Made by a program: the position numbers and the translations under genes | The notes under the pieces: generated by a model | What the model was told of the DNA's origin: nothing | The model's database searches: none | What the model saw: only the letters and a program-made list of their open reading frames with translations | Origin: Anastatus disparis | Taxonomy: Eukaryota; Arthropoda; Insecta; Hymenoptera; Eupelmidae | Assembly (NCBI GenBank): GCA_017163975.1 | Contig: JAFFSR010000244.1 | Span: 12,959,501 to 13,023,500 of the forward strand | Direction of reading: 5' to 3' | DNA length: 64,000 bases | Part shown: one piece after another, positions 50,829 to 61,990 of the stretch | Position numbering within the stretch: position 1 is the stretch's first letter | Layout of the letters: every line of letters starts with the position of its first letter

Positions 50829-52365
50829 ATATTTTTATTTAGAATGTAATGCTTTTATTTTGAATGTAATAAAATAATTGAATTTTTGATTTCATGATTT
50901 AATATATTGGTTGACTAAATTAAACTATGATGAAAAATATGTTAAAATTAAATGATCATTGATAATATTATAATATAATCAACTTCAAAATAATCTGCCG
51001 CCTAAATACTTTTAATGAATGCAATATAATTTTGATCCGTATATATTTGCTAATACAAGATAATAATATATGCTAACTATTCTTAATTTGAAGAAAAAAA
51101 ATATTCTACCCCCATTTAACTTTAATTTTAATTCGTTTATAATACTTTAAAGAGAATAAATTTTAGGAATTTAAAATTTTGTTTTAAATTTCTACTTTAC
51201 CCTAACCAACTTTATGATTCTTTGAATATTAATCCATTACGTTTGAACGAGAAATATAATATTCAATCATTGAAGTTATTCCAGTATTATCCATAATTAA
51301 TAATATTTAGAAACGGAAAGAGTCTTTACCTGAAAAGGGGAGGCGTTATTTAGACATTAGGATTATCTTAAAAATTACCTACATGAAAAGGCAATTACTA
51401 TTCCAACATTATACATTTCTGTTAATCTCACTACTATACCTGCAATGCGTATAAATTAGAAAAGCATCGAAGGATTTCGTCAGTTTAACACAAATAAGTG
51501 TATAGTGCACATCAAAATTTAAACAAGTTCAAAATTTTCAAAATTTTCAAATTTAAATTAATACTTGTAGATATTTTTGCTGCTTGAAGCCAACACATAT
51601 TTTATTTAAAATATACGAACTTGCATTCGTACTTAATACATACGTTTTTTACTTTAATAAACGTCTTATTCAAATAAATTTGACTGTTATTTTAGTGTCA
51701 TCCAAATTGGATTTACAAAAGTTTACATCAAAATTAACAATGTAAGTATTGTTTTTCTTATTTATTTGCGTACAGTAATTAATAATACATTTCGAAAGAT
51801 TCTTCAAAAATAGTTTAGTTGCACTTATGGTTTTACTAAATATCCAATAAGGTTTTTTTTCTTTACACTTTCTAGTCCATAAATTAAAAATTTTGTTTAG
51901 TTTTCTTCAAAAAATCTTAAAATTTAAACATAATTGTATGTAACTTAAGAAAAATCGAGTTTTAGTTTCTTTCATAATTTTGAATAAGGGAAAATATTGC
52001 TAAGTTAAATAAAAATCTAATTTCCAATATAAAGTAAAGCATACAAATCTTATTTCGTAAAAGGATCGGTTTTAATGTCAAATAAATGTACATTACTATG
52101 GCGATACTTCAAAAATTTTTAAATAGTTTTAAATTGAACAAGCCAAAGCTCAAAATAATTTTACGAGAATTTTTTAAACTATAATATCAAGATTCTGTTT
52201 ATATCTAGTATAATTTATTATTATTTCCGAACAACTTATGATTCTATGCTCGGAAACAAATAATATTCTTTTTGAAATATTATTCATTATTTATAATACA
52301 GTAAATTATTATTTTACAGCTATTTTAAAATATCAAAGTTGGAAATCAAACCGATCATTGATAAG
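50829..52365. other. Upstream region of zinc-finger gene, right arm
   Basis: AT-rich. A possible upstream exon at 51,696-51,741 (acceptor TTTTAG, donor GTAAGT) and the 5' part of the next exon (52,320-52,365) stay open in frame with the coding sequence. So the protein could start earlier than 52,366, but no upstream ATG was found. Confidence 0.45.
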
Positions 52366-55300
52366 ATGCAATCGCCAACAAATCGTAAGTTTTTATTTAT
52401 TTATAAATTTATTTAGAATTTTATTTTGAAAACAAATTAAATTATTTTTTTTTATTATAGACGGATCATTAGATGAATATGTTGATATTAACAAATTGAT
52501 ATACCAGCTACAAAATGGAAGAGTACTGGCCGAAAGAATCGACCATTTAATTAAAAATACTACTAAAAAACCAACTGGAACCAATTGCTGCATTTTTGAA
52601 AACCATGATATCGATAAAACTGCAAAAAGTGATAATTTAAAAAAATCTGAAATTATCATTGAAAATCCATCTAAGAATTCATCACTTACCGATGACTTGA
52701 ATTTAAAAAGTAGCAATAAAAACGAAGCAAACCGAGCAGATATTTTGGAAAGGTGTAGTATTGTGGTTGATAATATAATTGAAAATCCAATTGTAATCAA
52801 TCACTGTACATCTGGAAACAGTGACGCAAACGAAACTGAAATAAGTGATAATGTCATAGATATTGACGTTATTGACATTTCGTCTGAAAGTTCGACGTCC
52901 ACCATTTACTTAAATGTCGAAAGTGACGATAATTATAATGATGAATACTTTTTCCTAGAACAAGACAAGAAGAGTAAGTTAAAATTAACATATAAATTGT
53001 ATTTTACACTTTATTTCATATCTTTATTACTTTCTATTCAATATTAGTAAAATTAGTAAAGACAGTTTTTAATTAATCGTTCGTTTTAGATATTGAAATA
53101 GTAATGATAAGAAAAAAGCAAATATCATTTTTATACTAATTATTATTATTGAGTTCGTAAAAATAATTGCTTAGAACAATATTTTAAAATTAATTATAAC
53201 TACAATTATTGAAAATTTAAGGTTTTTTTTAATATTTAGTACGTTTTGCACATAGTAATATGTTTAATCTAGACACTGTAATATAGCAACGTTGATGTCT
53301 TAACAAATAATATATTTAAAAAATTTCTATTTTTTAGCTCCATTACGGATCAGTAGCCCATACTGTTTTAAATGTGATAAAACGCTGTATAACGCTAACA
53401 AATACGACAAAAAATGCCCAGAATGTCGTACACTATTATTTTACAAGTGTATGAAATGTAATAAACAGTACAAAAATTATTGCAGCATTTTATATCATTT
53501 GAACACTGCTTGTTCTCTTGCAATAAAGTTACACTGTAACAAGTGTAGTTACTCAACCACCAACAAATACCTGTTGAATAAACATTTGAAAACTCACGTA
53601 TTCACTAAAACTCACTTATGCACGAAATGTGGTAATAGATTCACGAATGGGATGAGACATAAACAGACATGCAGAGGAAATAACAATAAAATTAATAGTA
53701 AAGAAAAAACAAGCGATGAATTTACAAAGACATCAGTTAAAATAAAAAATCAAAATATAGGTAATTATATTATTTTATACTATTTTTAATCTTTTTACTT
53801 TCGCAATAAACAAAAAATATATAATAGTTTATTAACTGAAAATTTATATTTTGTTTCAGAAACTTCAGTTAAAAATGTGAAATCAATTAAAGGTTCAAAG
53901 TTGAATAACCAAAATGATAAAATAAATAAAAAATACAATGATACGAACGGCAAATTGATTTCAGTTAAAGATCTGAAGTTAATTCAAGATTCAAGGTTAA
54001 ATAATCAAGATGATAACATTAATAAGAATTGCAATAATGATAAAGAAGCAAGCGGCACATTGACAAACGGATTAAGTACGAAAAAACGTCAACGTAACGG
54101 TAAGGCAATTTTTATATTATTTTTACACTTATGATAGACAATACGCTGAAGTAATAAACGAATTAAATAAAAAGCAGAAATATGTCAATATGAAAATATT
54201 TAAATTATTTTTATTTATAACGCATGTAATTTTTCTGTCTTTTAAAAATGTGAAATAAAAAAAAATTAACTTCTTCACAAATCAAATTTATCTAATTTGT
54301 AAATTGTGTTCTTGTTTCAGAAACTTCAAAAAGGATAATAGACTCGATCGATCACTTGTATTCAATAAAGAAAAAGAAAACTGGTAAGTACTTTTTAATA
54401 AGTACAAGCACGTCCAATAAAAGTTCAAAATTAAAAATTGATTATTTATTTTCAGATGGTGATAAAAAAATCGATCGTTTCTGCATAAAATGTAATGAAA
54501 TAAAACCATTTGCAAGCCAAACTGTTTCACAACATTGTCAAAAATGTAATGAGGCTCTACGTTTCCAATGTTGGAAATGTAAAAAAATGTATGATTCTTA
54601 CAAAGGGTTGATGTATCATTTCCAGGCCGAGTGCCTACCAGAAGCAAGTTACAAATGCGTTAAATGTAACTACGAAACAACTGTACGTAGTTTAATAAAA
54701 AATCACGTTACAAAAGCACATAAAAAAGACATTGCACATACAAATGAACAGCAAAATATTGGTCTACAATGTTTAAAATGTAAGAACTTTTTAAAAAATG
54801 TGGAGACTTTAAAAAAGCATACACAGTACTGTGGAAAAGAGCCAAACTACTTTTGTACCAAATGTCCTTATAAAACAGTACACAGACAGAATCTTCGTTC
54901 ACATTTACATACCCATCGAGAACTGAATGAAAAAACAATAGAAAATATAATAGAAATCAATGCCAACAATATAAAAGATTCAGATAGCGAAATATCATCA
55001 AACTTGTTAAGAACTTTAATTTTGCAAAACACAGGTAAATATCTTAAACAGAGTTCGAATTATTTAAAAACATGAATGTAGGTAATTATGAGTATTAAAA
55101 AAATATAGAATAGAAGCTTCATTATTGACATCAGTACTTTATTAATATTAAAAAATATGGTAAAAATCGATTTTTTTACCATATTTTATATTATTTGTTT
55201 CAATTACAACTAATGATATATATTTTTCATGTTCCAGAAAATTCTGATGTAATCGAACTCCAGTGCTTGTATTGTGGCGAGACAGTTAATGGTGATAGTA

Positions 55301-55635
55301 AAGAAAAAAACTGTCCAAAATGTGAAACATTGTTGATTTTGCAATGTAAAATATGCAACAAAACTTGTCCAACTTTTCAAGGCTTGGTTTCTCACATTAG
55401 ACAAATCCATGATATTAAATTATCAATAAATTCTTATAAATGTTTAAAATGTAACAAAGAAGGTTATCAAAATCGAGAGAGCTTTATACAACATGTAAAG
55501 TTTTGTCAAAAACCGAAAAATCTGCAATGTAAATATTGTACGTACAAAACATGCTACAACTCGAATTTGACAAGTCACATTAGGCGAGCTCATTTAATGT
55601 TGAAGAACCAAAACTTATGGAAAAATTACAAATAA
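52366..55635 (+). CDS. Three-module zinc-finger protein, right-arm copy (intact)
   Basis: Exons: 52366-52384 (within 52320-52384), 52461-52973, 53338-53760, 53860-54099, 54321-54383, 54456-55034, 55238-55635. These join in frame to 744 residues, starting MQSPTN. The N-terminal third is Asn/Ser-rich and acidic and contains VIDIDVIDISSES (about 138-150), resembling a SUMO-interacting motif (inference). Three zinc modules follow (about 186-290, 427-580, 618-740). Each begins with a CX2C...CX2C ribbon (e.g. CFKC...CPEC, CLYC...CPKC), then C2H2 or C2HC fingers such as CNKC-X12-H-X3-H and CVKC-X12-H-X4-H. The two linker exons both begin ETS with phase-1 junctions. The gene lies upstream of a MULE fragment on the same strand and is probably a nuclear DNA-binding protein. 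Family not recognised. Confidence 0.8.
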
Positions 55636-56864
55636 CTGCAAGAGGTTCATACGTCGTGTGCAAAATGAGACAGAACAAAAATATAATAACATCTATTTTT
55701 ATAACTAATGGAAATTTTCATGCTTCTGATGTATTATACTTTCAAACCCGCTTTTGAGTATCAATTTTGTAATAAAAATTTAATAAATAAAAATTTAACA
55801 CGAAGACTTTAAGATGTGAAAACACTTGTCCATCGAAAGTAATTAATGTGACTGATAAACAATGTCAACTTTAATTTTAGATTGAGTGATATAAATTTAA
55901 GATACTTTTGTACATAAATAAATTCATGTACATTTTCAATTTTAATATTAAAGCATTTAATAAAGTGCCACATTAAAAAAAATATTTAACAACGTTCTAT
56001 TAATCCCAAACTTTAAAAAATGATACCTTTATATAATAAGTAATTTGATACTCATTTTTACTCTATTTTAATCCATCCCTGTCTCTCTTTTCCTATTTCC
56101 TAATCACTTACTCACACGCACACACTAATTTTTATTGAATAGAAATTATGTTTTTTACATTGAAATAATATTTTAAAAAATAAAATAAAATTACACTAAC
56201 TCAATGAGCTCTATGAGGAAGCATTGCGCTAAAGCACTTAGCAGCGTTTTGAATCTACGTTATTGTAGTATATATCTTTCAACATAACAATTTGATATTC
56301 GAATTATATCTATTCATCATTAGTATAAAGTTTAACAAATACGCTGCTTTATATCCTTTGAATATACGTGGCGATTGTAGATAGGTAAAGCTACTGTAAA
56401 ACAATTAATTTAATTACTCTTTAGACACTAAATTAATTAACGTTTGATTTCGATATTAATTTTGCAAAAATATTCATTTTTGCTTAAAACAATTGAGTGG
56501 AATCATTTATAACATATATTCTTATACTTTTGTCAACGATGATTCATTTAAAAGATAGTCTTGGATTGCAACGTTGCATGTTTATCATTTTTCAATAAAA
56601 CTATAAGAAGTTTATGTTAAAATTAGTAATTAGAAAGTGACAAAAAAATCGTATTCACCCTTTTTTATATTCCTTTACAAAATTGATAGCTACCAAAATT
56701 TACTTTACTTCCGTACTTACGTAATAACTTTCGAATTTTATTCTTTACTGCACTTCAATTTATAATTAATTTTATATAAAAATATTGAAAAATGAAAATG
56801 AAATACAATTTTTTGGGCTATCTGTAAGTTCGTAAAAAACTAATATTTCATAAATGAAAAAGTT
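55636..56864. other. Spacer between zinc-finger gene and MULE fragment, right arm
   Basis: Mirror of 40,166-41,393. AATAAA-type words near 55,790-55,800 are a plausible poly-A signal for the zinc-finger gene. Nothing else. Confidence 0.5.
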
Positions 56865-57176
56865 ATGGAAGCATTAAGAAAAATTTTGGCTTTGGTATTT
56901 TTGCCGTCAACCAAGATTGAGCAAGAATTTGAGCAACAAGTCCCTGTGATGGATTCCGGTATTAAAAAAATATTTAAAAATTTAATAAATCGTATTAGAA
57001 ACTACTGGATACGAATTGTAAAACCAGAAATTTGGAGTGTTTATGGCTTAGACGTTCGAACTAATAATAATTCGGAATCCTTAAATAGTTTAATGTCGAA
57101 AGACATAGGAAAACGCCCAACTGCAATCGAGTTTTCTCGTAAGTAATATGAAATTTAAATAATGTACTCAGCAAAA

Positions 57177-58546
57177 AATTTTCTAATATGCATACTGCTG
57201 AATCTGATATAACTTTCAGATAAAGTGATCGATTTAAAAACGATTCATTATATTTATATAAAACTGGTTTATGTATTGAATTTAAGAATTTTTACAGAAT
57301 AGTATTTTGTGTAACTAGTGCGCGAAATAAGGGATTTGTGCACGAGTGAGAGTTTGTCGCCCGAGCGAAACGAGGGCGCCAAACTCACTCGAGTGTCAAA
57401 TCCCTTGAGCGCACGTGTTACACATACTATTTTTTGAATCAAGCTGCGCGAAATTCGATGCGTACAGCGATTATTTTGAATACAAGAATTTATATTACTA
57501 TTGTATATAATGCTTTGATATTGAGAGAGTCAACTATTTATAATATTAATTTACAATGATTCTGTGTGAGACGGAAGAGGGGGGGGGGGGGCCTGGGATA
57601 CGGGGGGCGGAGCCCCCCGCCTCCAAAATATAAATAATAATTCATAAAATAAAAAAACACAATTTATAAAACAATTAAATTTATATTCCGTGAAAATATA
57701 TTAGATTTCATTAAATATTAAAAGATTATTTACATGACTATAAAATAAAAATGAAAATTATTTTTAATTTCGCCCATCGATCCATCGTCCTACAGAAAAT
57801 AAATTATGTTATTTTAATTTTACTTCTATAAATTCACATACTCAGGGTTAAAAACATTTGTGCAATCTGTTAACTTTTTTCGTCTGTTACTTAATGTCTT
57901 TTAAATCAACAGACACAAGTATGTCAATTTAAAACATTTTTTACGGCCAATTTGTCTGTTAAAGTAACATACATTATTGTCTGTAAACAGTTTTTAACAG
58001 ACGTGTCTGTTAATATTTCTAACCATGCTGTTTCTTATTTCGCGCCCCTTGAATTCATTTTGCGCAAGCTGAATTCATTTTGCGCACGCTGAATCATTTT
58101 GCGCACGCTCAACTTTTAACGTGCCTGAATATAGTATTTTGCGTACGCTACAGAGGCAACAGAAATCGAATTTCGCGCACAGAGTGTCAAAAAAATATTT
58201 TTAAGCCGAAAATGTGGAAGTTATGGCTGATTCATTCAGCTATATATAAAAGAGAATGCTCACGAAATAATTTGTAAAATTTCCATATAAAACAGCTTTT
58301 ATTTTTTTTGGAAATTTATGTAAGTATACAAAATTTAAACTTAATTAATTAACTTTACTTGGGTAAAACCAAAAAAAAAATTAATTGTTATTTGTTGTAA
58401 ACGTATGACCAAATCTTGATTTTTTCACTTATTTTTGTAATTTTAACTGCTGGTTTTCTGAATTTTTCTTTTATTTTCTAACATCAATTTATTTCTTTTC
58501 ATACTTTTATTAAATATTATCATTAATAACAATTTCTTACGTTCCC
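57177..58546. mobile_element. Insertion in right outer arm (1.37 kb)
   Basis: The left arm reads straight from CAGCAAAAAA to GTATTCTTATTT, while the right has 1,370 extra bases between these words. The insert contains a hairpin-family member (57,298-57,436), a G-rich tract (57,579-57,620) and repeated TTTGCGCACGCTGAAT words (58,060-58,115). No transposase; the ends are not recognised. Confidence 0.65.
57298..57436. repeat. Hairpin repeat with CGAGGG tip (family member c)
   Basis: AATAGTAT ... ATACTATT ends. The stem includes AAGGGATTTG / CAAATCCCTT and GAGTTTG / CAAACTC, with apex CGCCCGAGCGAAACGAGGGC. Confidence 0.75.
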
Positions 58547-59637
58547 CTGCGTATTCTTATTTGGTACGGATTCAAGTGAACATTCTTCTTTTATATTACG
58601 ATTGATATAATACAATTGGTTTTAGTAGCTTTATTGGTTGTCAAGAACATGTTGTTTACAATGACACTGCAGGTGGCACGATTAAATTATGGTAAAACCA
58701 CTTCCAGATTACCACGCTTTCAAATGATGTACAAGCAGAAGAAGCTGATTCATCATAAGCAATTTTCTTGTATAAATATAAAAATCCTAAAATTTAGTAA
58801 TATTATATTTTCTTTCAGAGTGAAGGCTTCTTGAACATGGTCAAGAAAAAAATAAACCAGTTGAACGCTTCATAGATACGGTCTCAAAATTAAAAGGCAA
58901 TATCAAGTATTTAATAGAAAGGAACTTAATGGTGATTCTTCCAGCTGCAGTAGGCAATATTACTAAAAAGAGAACAGCAACGGCCAGATCAATGTATAAG
59001 TAAGTTGCTTGATTAAAAATCTTATATCGTTTTGAATAATTTTCATAAAACTTATAAACTTATTTACCATCAAAACCAATTTTAATTTTAATTTGAATTG
59101 ATTGAGTCAAACCCGAAAAATTTTGATAGTATGTCACAGTATGTTCTGCAAAGTATATAGAATAAAAGAAATAAAACTCCGAAATTTGAGAAACCCTTTC
59201 TTTTTTTTGCTACTCATAATTTTTATAATCGAATGAAGAAAAAAATTGTATCTCTTAATTATCAAAAATTTGTATGTGATTTCATTTACTCTTTACTTTA
59301 AAATCGATTTCATCATATTCAGTGAGTCAAGAGATGTGAAATTTTACATTTTCTTCTTATCCATATTCATAGTAAAATAATATAACATTAAAAATTGAAA
59401 AAAAATATATGTAAACTCATTTTTACCATTTCAATTAAAAATTCATCAGAAAAAATAGATCAATATTTCATAGTAGATAATCACCTACTTCAGCTATCAT
59501 CTTTTTTTGTTATAAAAATGTTTTTCTTCTTCATGAAGAGGATTGAATATTTTCTAATTTAATTGTTTTTGCACATTTGTCGGACTTTGTAAGCAAGTTA
59601 TCAAGTTTTTGTTATGTCTCTTAACAAAAATTGTAAG

Positions 59638-59776
59638 AAATAGTACATTACGATACACGTGCTCTAAGTGGTCCTTTTTTACACGGCGTGCAGTTAGCAC
59701 CCGAGCGCAGCGAGGGTGCTATGCACGTCGTGTAAGAGGACCACTTCGAGCACACGTATCGTATATTATTTTATAG
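59638..59776. repeat. Hairpin repeat with CGAGGG tip (family member d)
   Basis: AAATAGTACATTACGATAC at one end and its near-complement at the other. The stem includes GTGGTCC / GGACCAC, with apex GCACCCGAGCGCAGCGAGGG. Confidence 0.75.
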
Positions 59777-59839
59777 CACGTGTGAGATAAATTCGCCACA
59801 CGTAATTAATACCCCAGAAAATCAATATTATCAAAAACT

Positions 59840-59990
59840 ATACACACCACGAATGATAATTCGTAAATAAAAACGAATTCTATATATCAGCAAAACTATG
59901 CACACCACGAATGATAATTCGTAAATAAAAACGAATTCTATATATCAGCAAAACTATGCACACCACGAATGATAAATCGAAAAAAAGTAA
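59840..59990. repeat. Tandem repeat, about 58-bp unit, 2.6 copies
   Basis: AACTATGCACACCACGAATG begins each unit (the first with ATAC instead of ATGC). Units end TATATATCAGCA. A single-copy counterpart is present in element A, so this is a local expansion. Confidence 0.8.
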
Positions 59991-61813
59991 AACTATTTAT
60001 TATCAATGATAGACCCATCGCAAACAAAAAAAAGCAAAAACGATATCAAAAATATTCTTAGATTGAGAAATTATATCAAATAAGTATTGATGTCAGTGAT
60101 ATTTTATTAATTAAATACAATATGATAAAAAGAGAACTTGCCGATTATTTAGATTTATGTATACACAGGTCAGACAAAGCAAAGCATCTAGTTTATTGTT
60201 CGTACAGCTATCTCTTTCTTTCTCATTCTTAGGCCGTACACACTGTACACGCATGCGCGCCGCTCACAGATGTTTTGTTTCGACAACTCACGGCACAACA
60301 GTTATTTATAAACTATAGTTTTGATTTTCTTGATGTTTTCAATTCTTTATTAAAGTATTTATATTTTTTGATTGATTTTCTACGTATTATCATGTGTGAA
60401 AAGACATTTCTACGTATTAATATATATACAAAGAGTGATTGTGATACGTGATTTCGATATTACTTTTTTGAACAGTATAATAAAGTGCAAAATTTCTGAC
60501 GGTAGTACTTTTTTACACAGTTCAAAAAAGTTGTATTTAGCTCCCGCTAAATGGTGTAGAAAACGCGAATTTAGCTCACGCAGTGCTATAAATAACTTTC
60601 ACGTTGAATTTCTCCAAGTTCTTGATTCTTCTCGCCAAAATATCTACTTTGTTCGTTTTAGTGTTAAAAAAAATTGTAAAAAATAAATGAAAGAAAATTT
60701 TGAATTTTTACAGTCAAAGCATTTTTTGCTCAAAAAATAGAAGTCATTTACATATTAAACTAAAGCAATTTTATCTTTAATATTTTCTATTGTTTTCTGA
60801 ACACTTGTACATTATTATTGTATTGTAATATTTTATAGAAATCAATATTAAAATTGATATTTTTAAAAGGGATGATCCAGATTTCAATCATCATATTTAC
60901 ATGATGCAAAATAATATCAATTTAGGAAATTCTACGACTAGAAAACAAAGGAGAAGAGAAAGAAAGGAAGAAAGAGAGTACGCGACGGTTATCATTAGAC
61001 GTTGATGTTAATGATGAACAGGAGTTGGTTTATCTGGAAGTTGATAATAATCAGTTGATAATAATCAATTTTTTGAACAAGACGGAACAAGGAAGCAATT
61101 GTTAATATTCATGATGAATCGAAAATCCTGAAAATTCGATAAATATTGTTGTAATATGAAAATCGTAGAACGAATCTTTAATGATAGAAGTTGCTGATAA
61201 AAAGTTGAAGAACGTGTTTATACATGTTAACACGATCTTTATGTAAATAGTTAGTCTGAAAAGATGATCAGATGATTAAAGACGTTTAATCAATAAATAA
61301 TATCGTTTCTTCTGCCGTTATCTATAGTTCTAAATTGTTTTCTTCAATTTTCTTCATTTTTATTTCACTAAGGTTTTTAAATAAAACATTTAAATTTATT
61401 AAATTTGAGAAGCATATTCATCAAGTTTATGTCAATTACTTTAAATAAAAATATATTTAATTGTAATAAAAAACACTGAATAGTAAATTGAAATATAAAA
61501 TAATTGTAATTTCAAAAATTTATACAAGTCTAGTTTGGAAACTCAAAATTTCATTCCTCTATCAAATCGTTAAATTCATTTTATACCCAAGTTGATAGTA
61601 TTTAATTTGTTAGCTATTTTACTAATTAAAGTGAATTAAAAAAAAGTTTCTCCTACTAAATAAATTAGATGACAAGAAATGAAGTGATTTTATATATTTC
61701 AATTGTAGACATTTTATTTATGTATTAAAAAAATGAACTTAATTGAAAAAAAGTTATATATTCTGCAATTTCACTAAAGTGTTGATGATAATATTAGTTA
61801 CTAGCAGTTTGAA

Positions 61814-61990
61814 TTTGGCTTTTGTTTTTTTACATTACATCGAAGACACGACAAATCACAATAAAAAGATTAATAATTAAATTAGTAAAGTAATCACAGG
61901 AGCATATTCAGAAAATTCCCTAAAAATAATTATGCATAATAAAGAATATAATAATAATTCTTCATAGGATTATTGAAGTTATCGAAAACA
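61814..61990. repeat. Outer inverted homology, right side
   Basis: Diverged inverted copy of about 38,950-39,135 on the left, resuming directly after the 2.5-kb insertion. It shows that the older inverted repeat extends beyond the near-identical core. Confidence 0.7.

Larger units (their letters stand above)
39853..57176. repeat. Giant near-perfect palindrome, arms about 8.66 kb
   Basis: Position x on the left pairs with about 97,025-97,030 minus x on the right. The checks are gene exons, element ends and TTAA sites (41394/55635, 44658/52366, 48317/48708, 40165/56865). All paired exon translations I could compare are identical at every residue. The visible differences outside the central loop are single-base, mostly homopolymer indels. 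The axis is at about 48,512.5. Near-identity stops abruptly at about 39,853 / 57,176; beyond that, inverted homology continues but is diverged. Confidence 0.95.
56865..58834 (+). pseudogene. MULE-type transposase fragment, right copy (disrupted)
   Basis: Exon 1 (56865-57138) is identical in translation to the left copy, with WSVYGLDVRTNNN. The intron then carries a 1.37-kb insertion (57,177-58,546). Exon 2 (from 58,626) has an extra base after TTATGGTAA relative to the left copy, which shifts the frame, and its donor is ATAAGC where the left has GTAAGC. The third exon's counterpart (58,818-58,999) is recognisable but diverged. This copy therefore cannot be spliced like the left one. Confidence 0.6.
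59271..61813. mobile_element. Insertion in right outer arm (2.5 kb), diverged relative of element A
   Basis: The left partner reads TTATCAAAAATTGAATTTGG without interruption, while the right has about 2.54 kb inserted. The insert carries, in the same order as the right-arm element A, a hairpin-family member (59,638-59,776), AATTCGCCA, CGAATGATAATTC words, and a stretch (about 60,515-60,600) with CACAGTTCAAAAAA...CACGCAGTGCTATAA that matches 50,565-50,640. There are no clear TTAA ends and no coding region. A short Arg/Glu-rich frame at 60,900-61,005 is not supported. Confidence 0.55.

Noticed and set aside
39853..57176. Polinton/Maverick, endogenous virus or polydnavirus segment
   Set aside because: No polymerase B, integrase, packaging ATPase, capsid or virulence-like genes were seen; the gene content is zinc finger plus MULE fragment only.
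39853..57176. A MULE with 8.7-kb terminal inverted repeats
   Set aside because: The arms meet directly at a central MITE with no internal unique region, and the transposase fragment lies near the outer ends. Inverted homology also continues past the core, which does not fit normal transposon termini.
60372..61010. Small coding regions inside the 2.5-kb insertion
   Set aside because: Frames are short, lack motifs and splice partners, and overlap sequence homologous to the non-coding element A.
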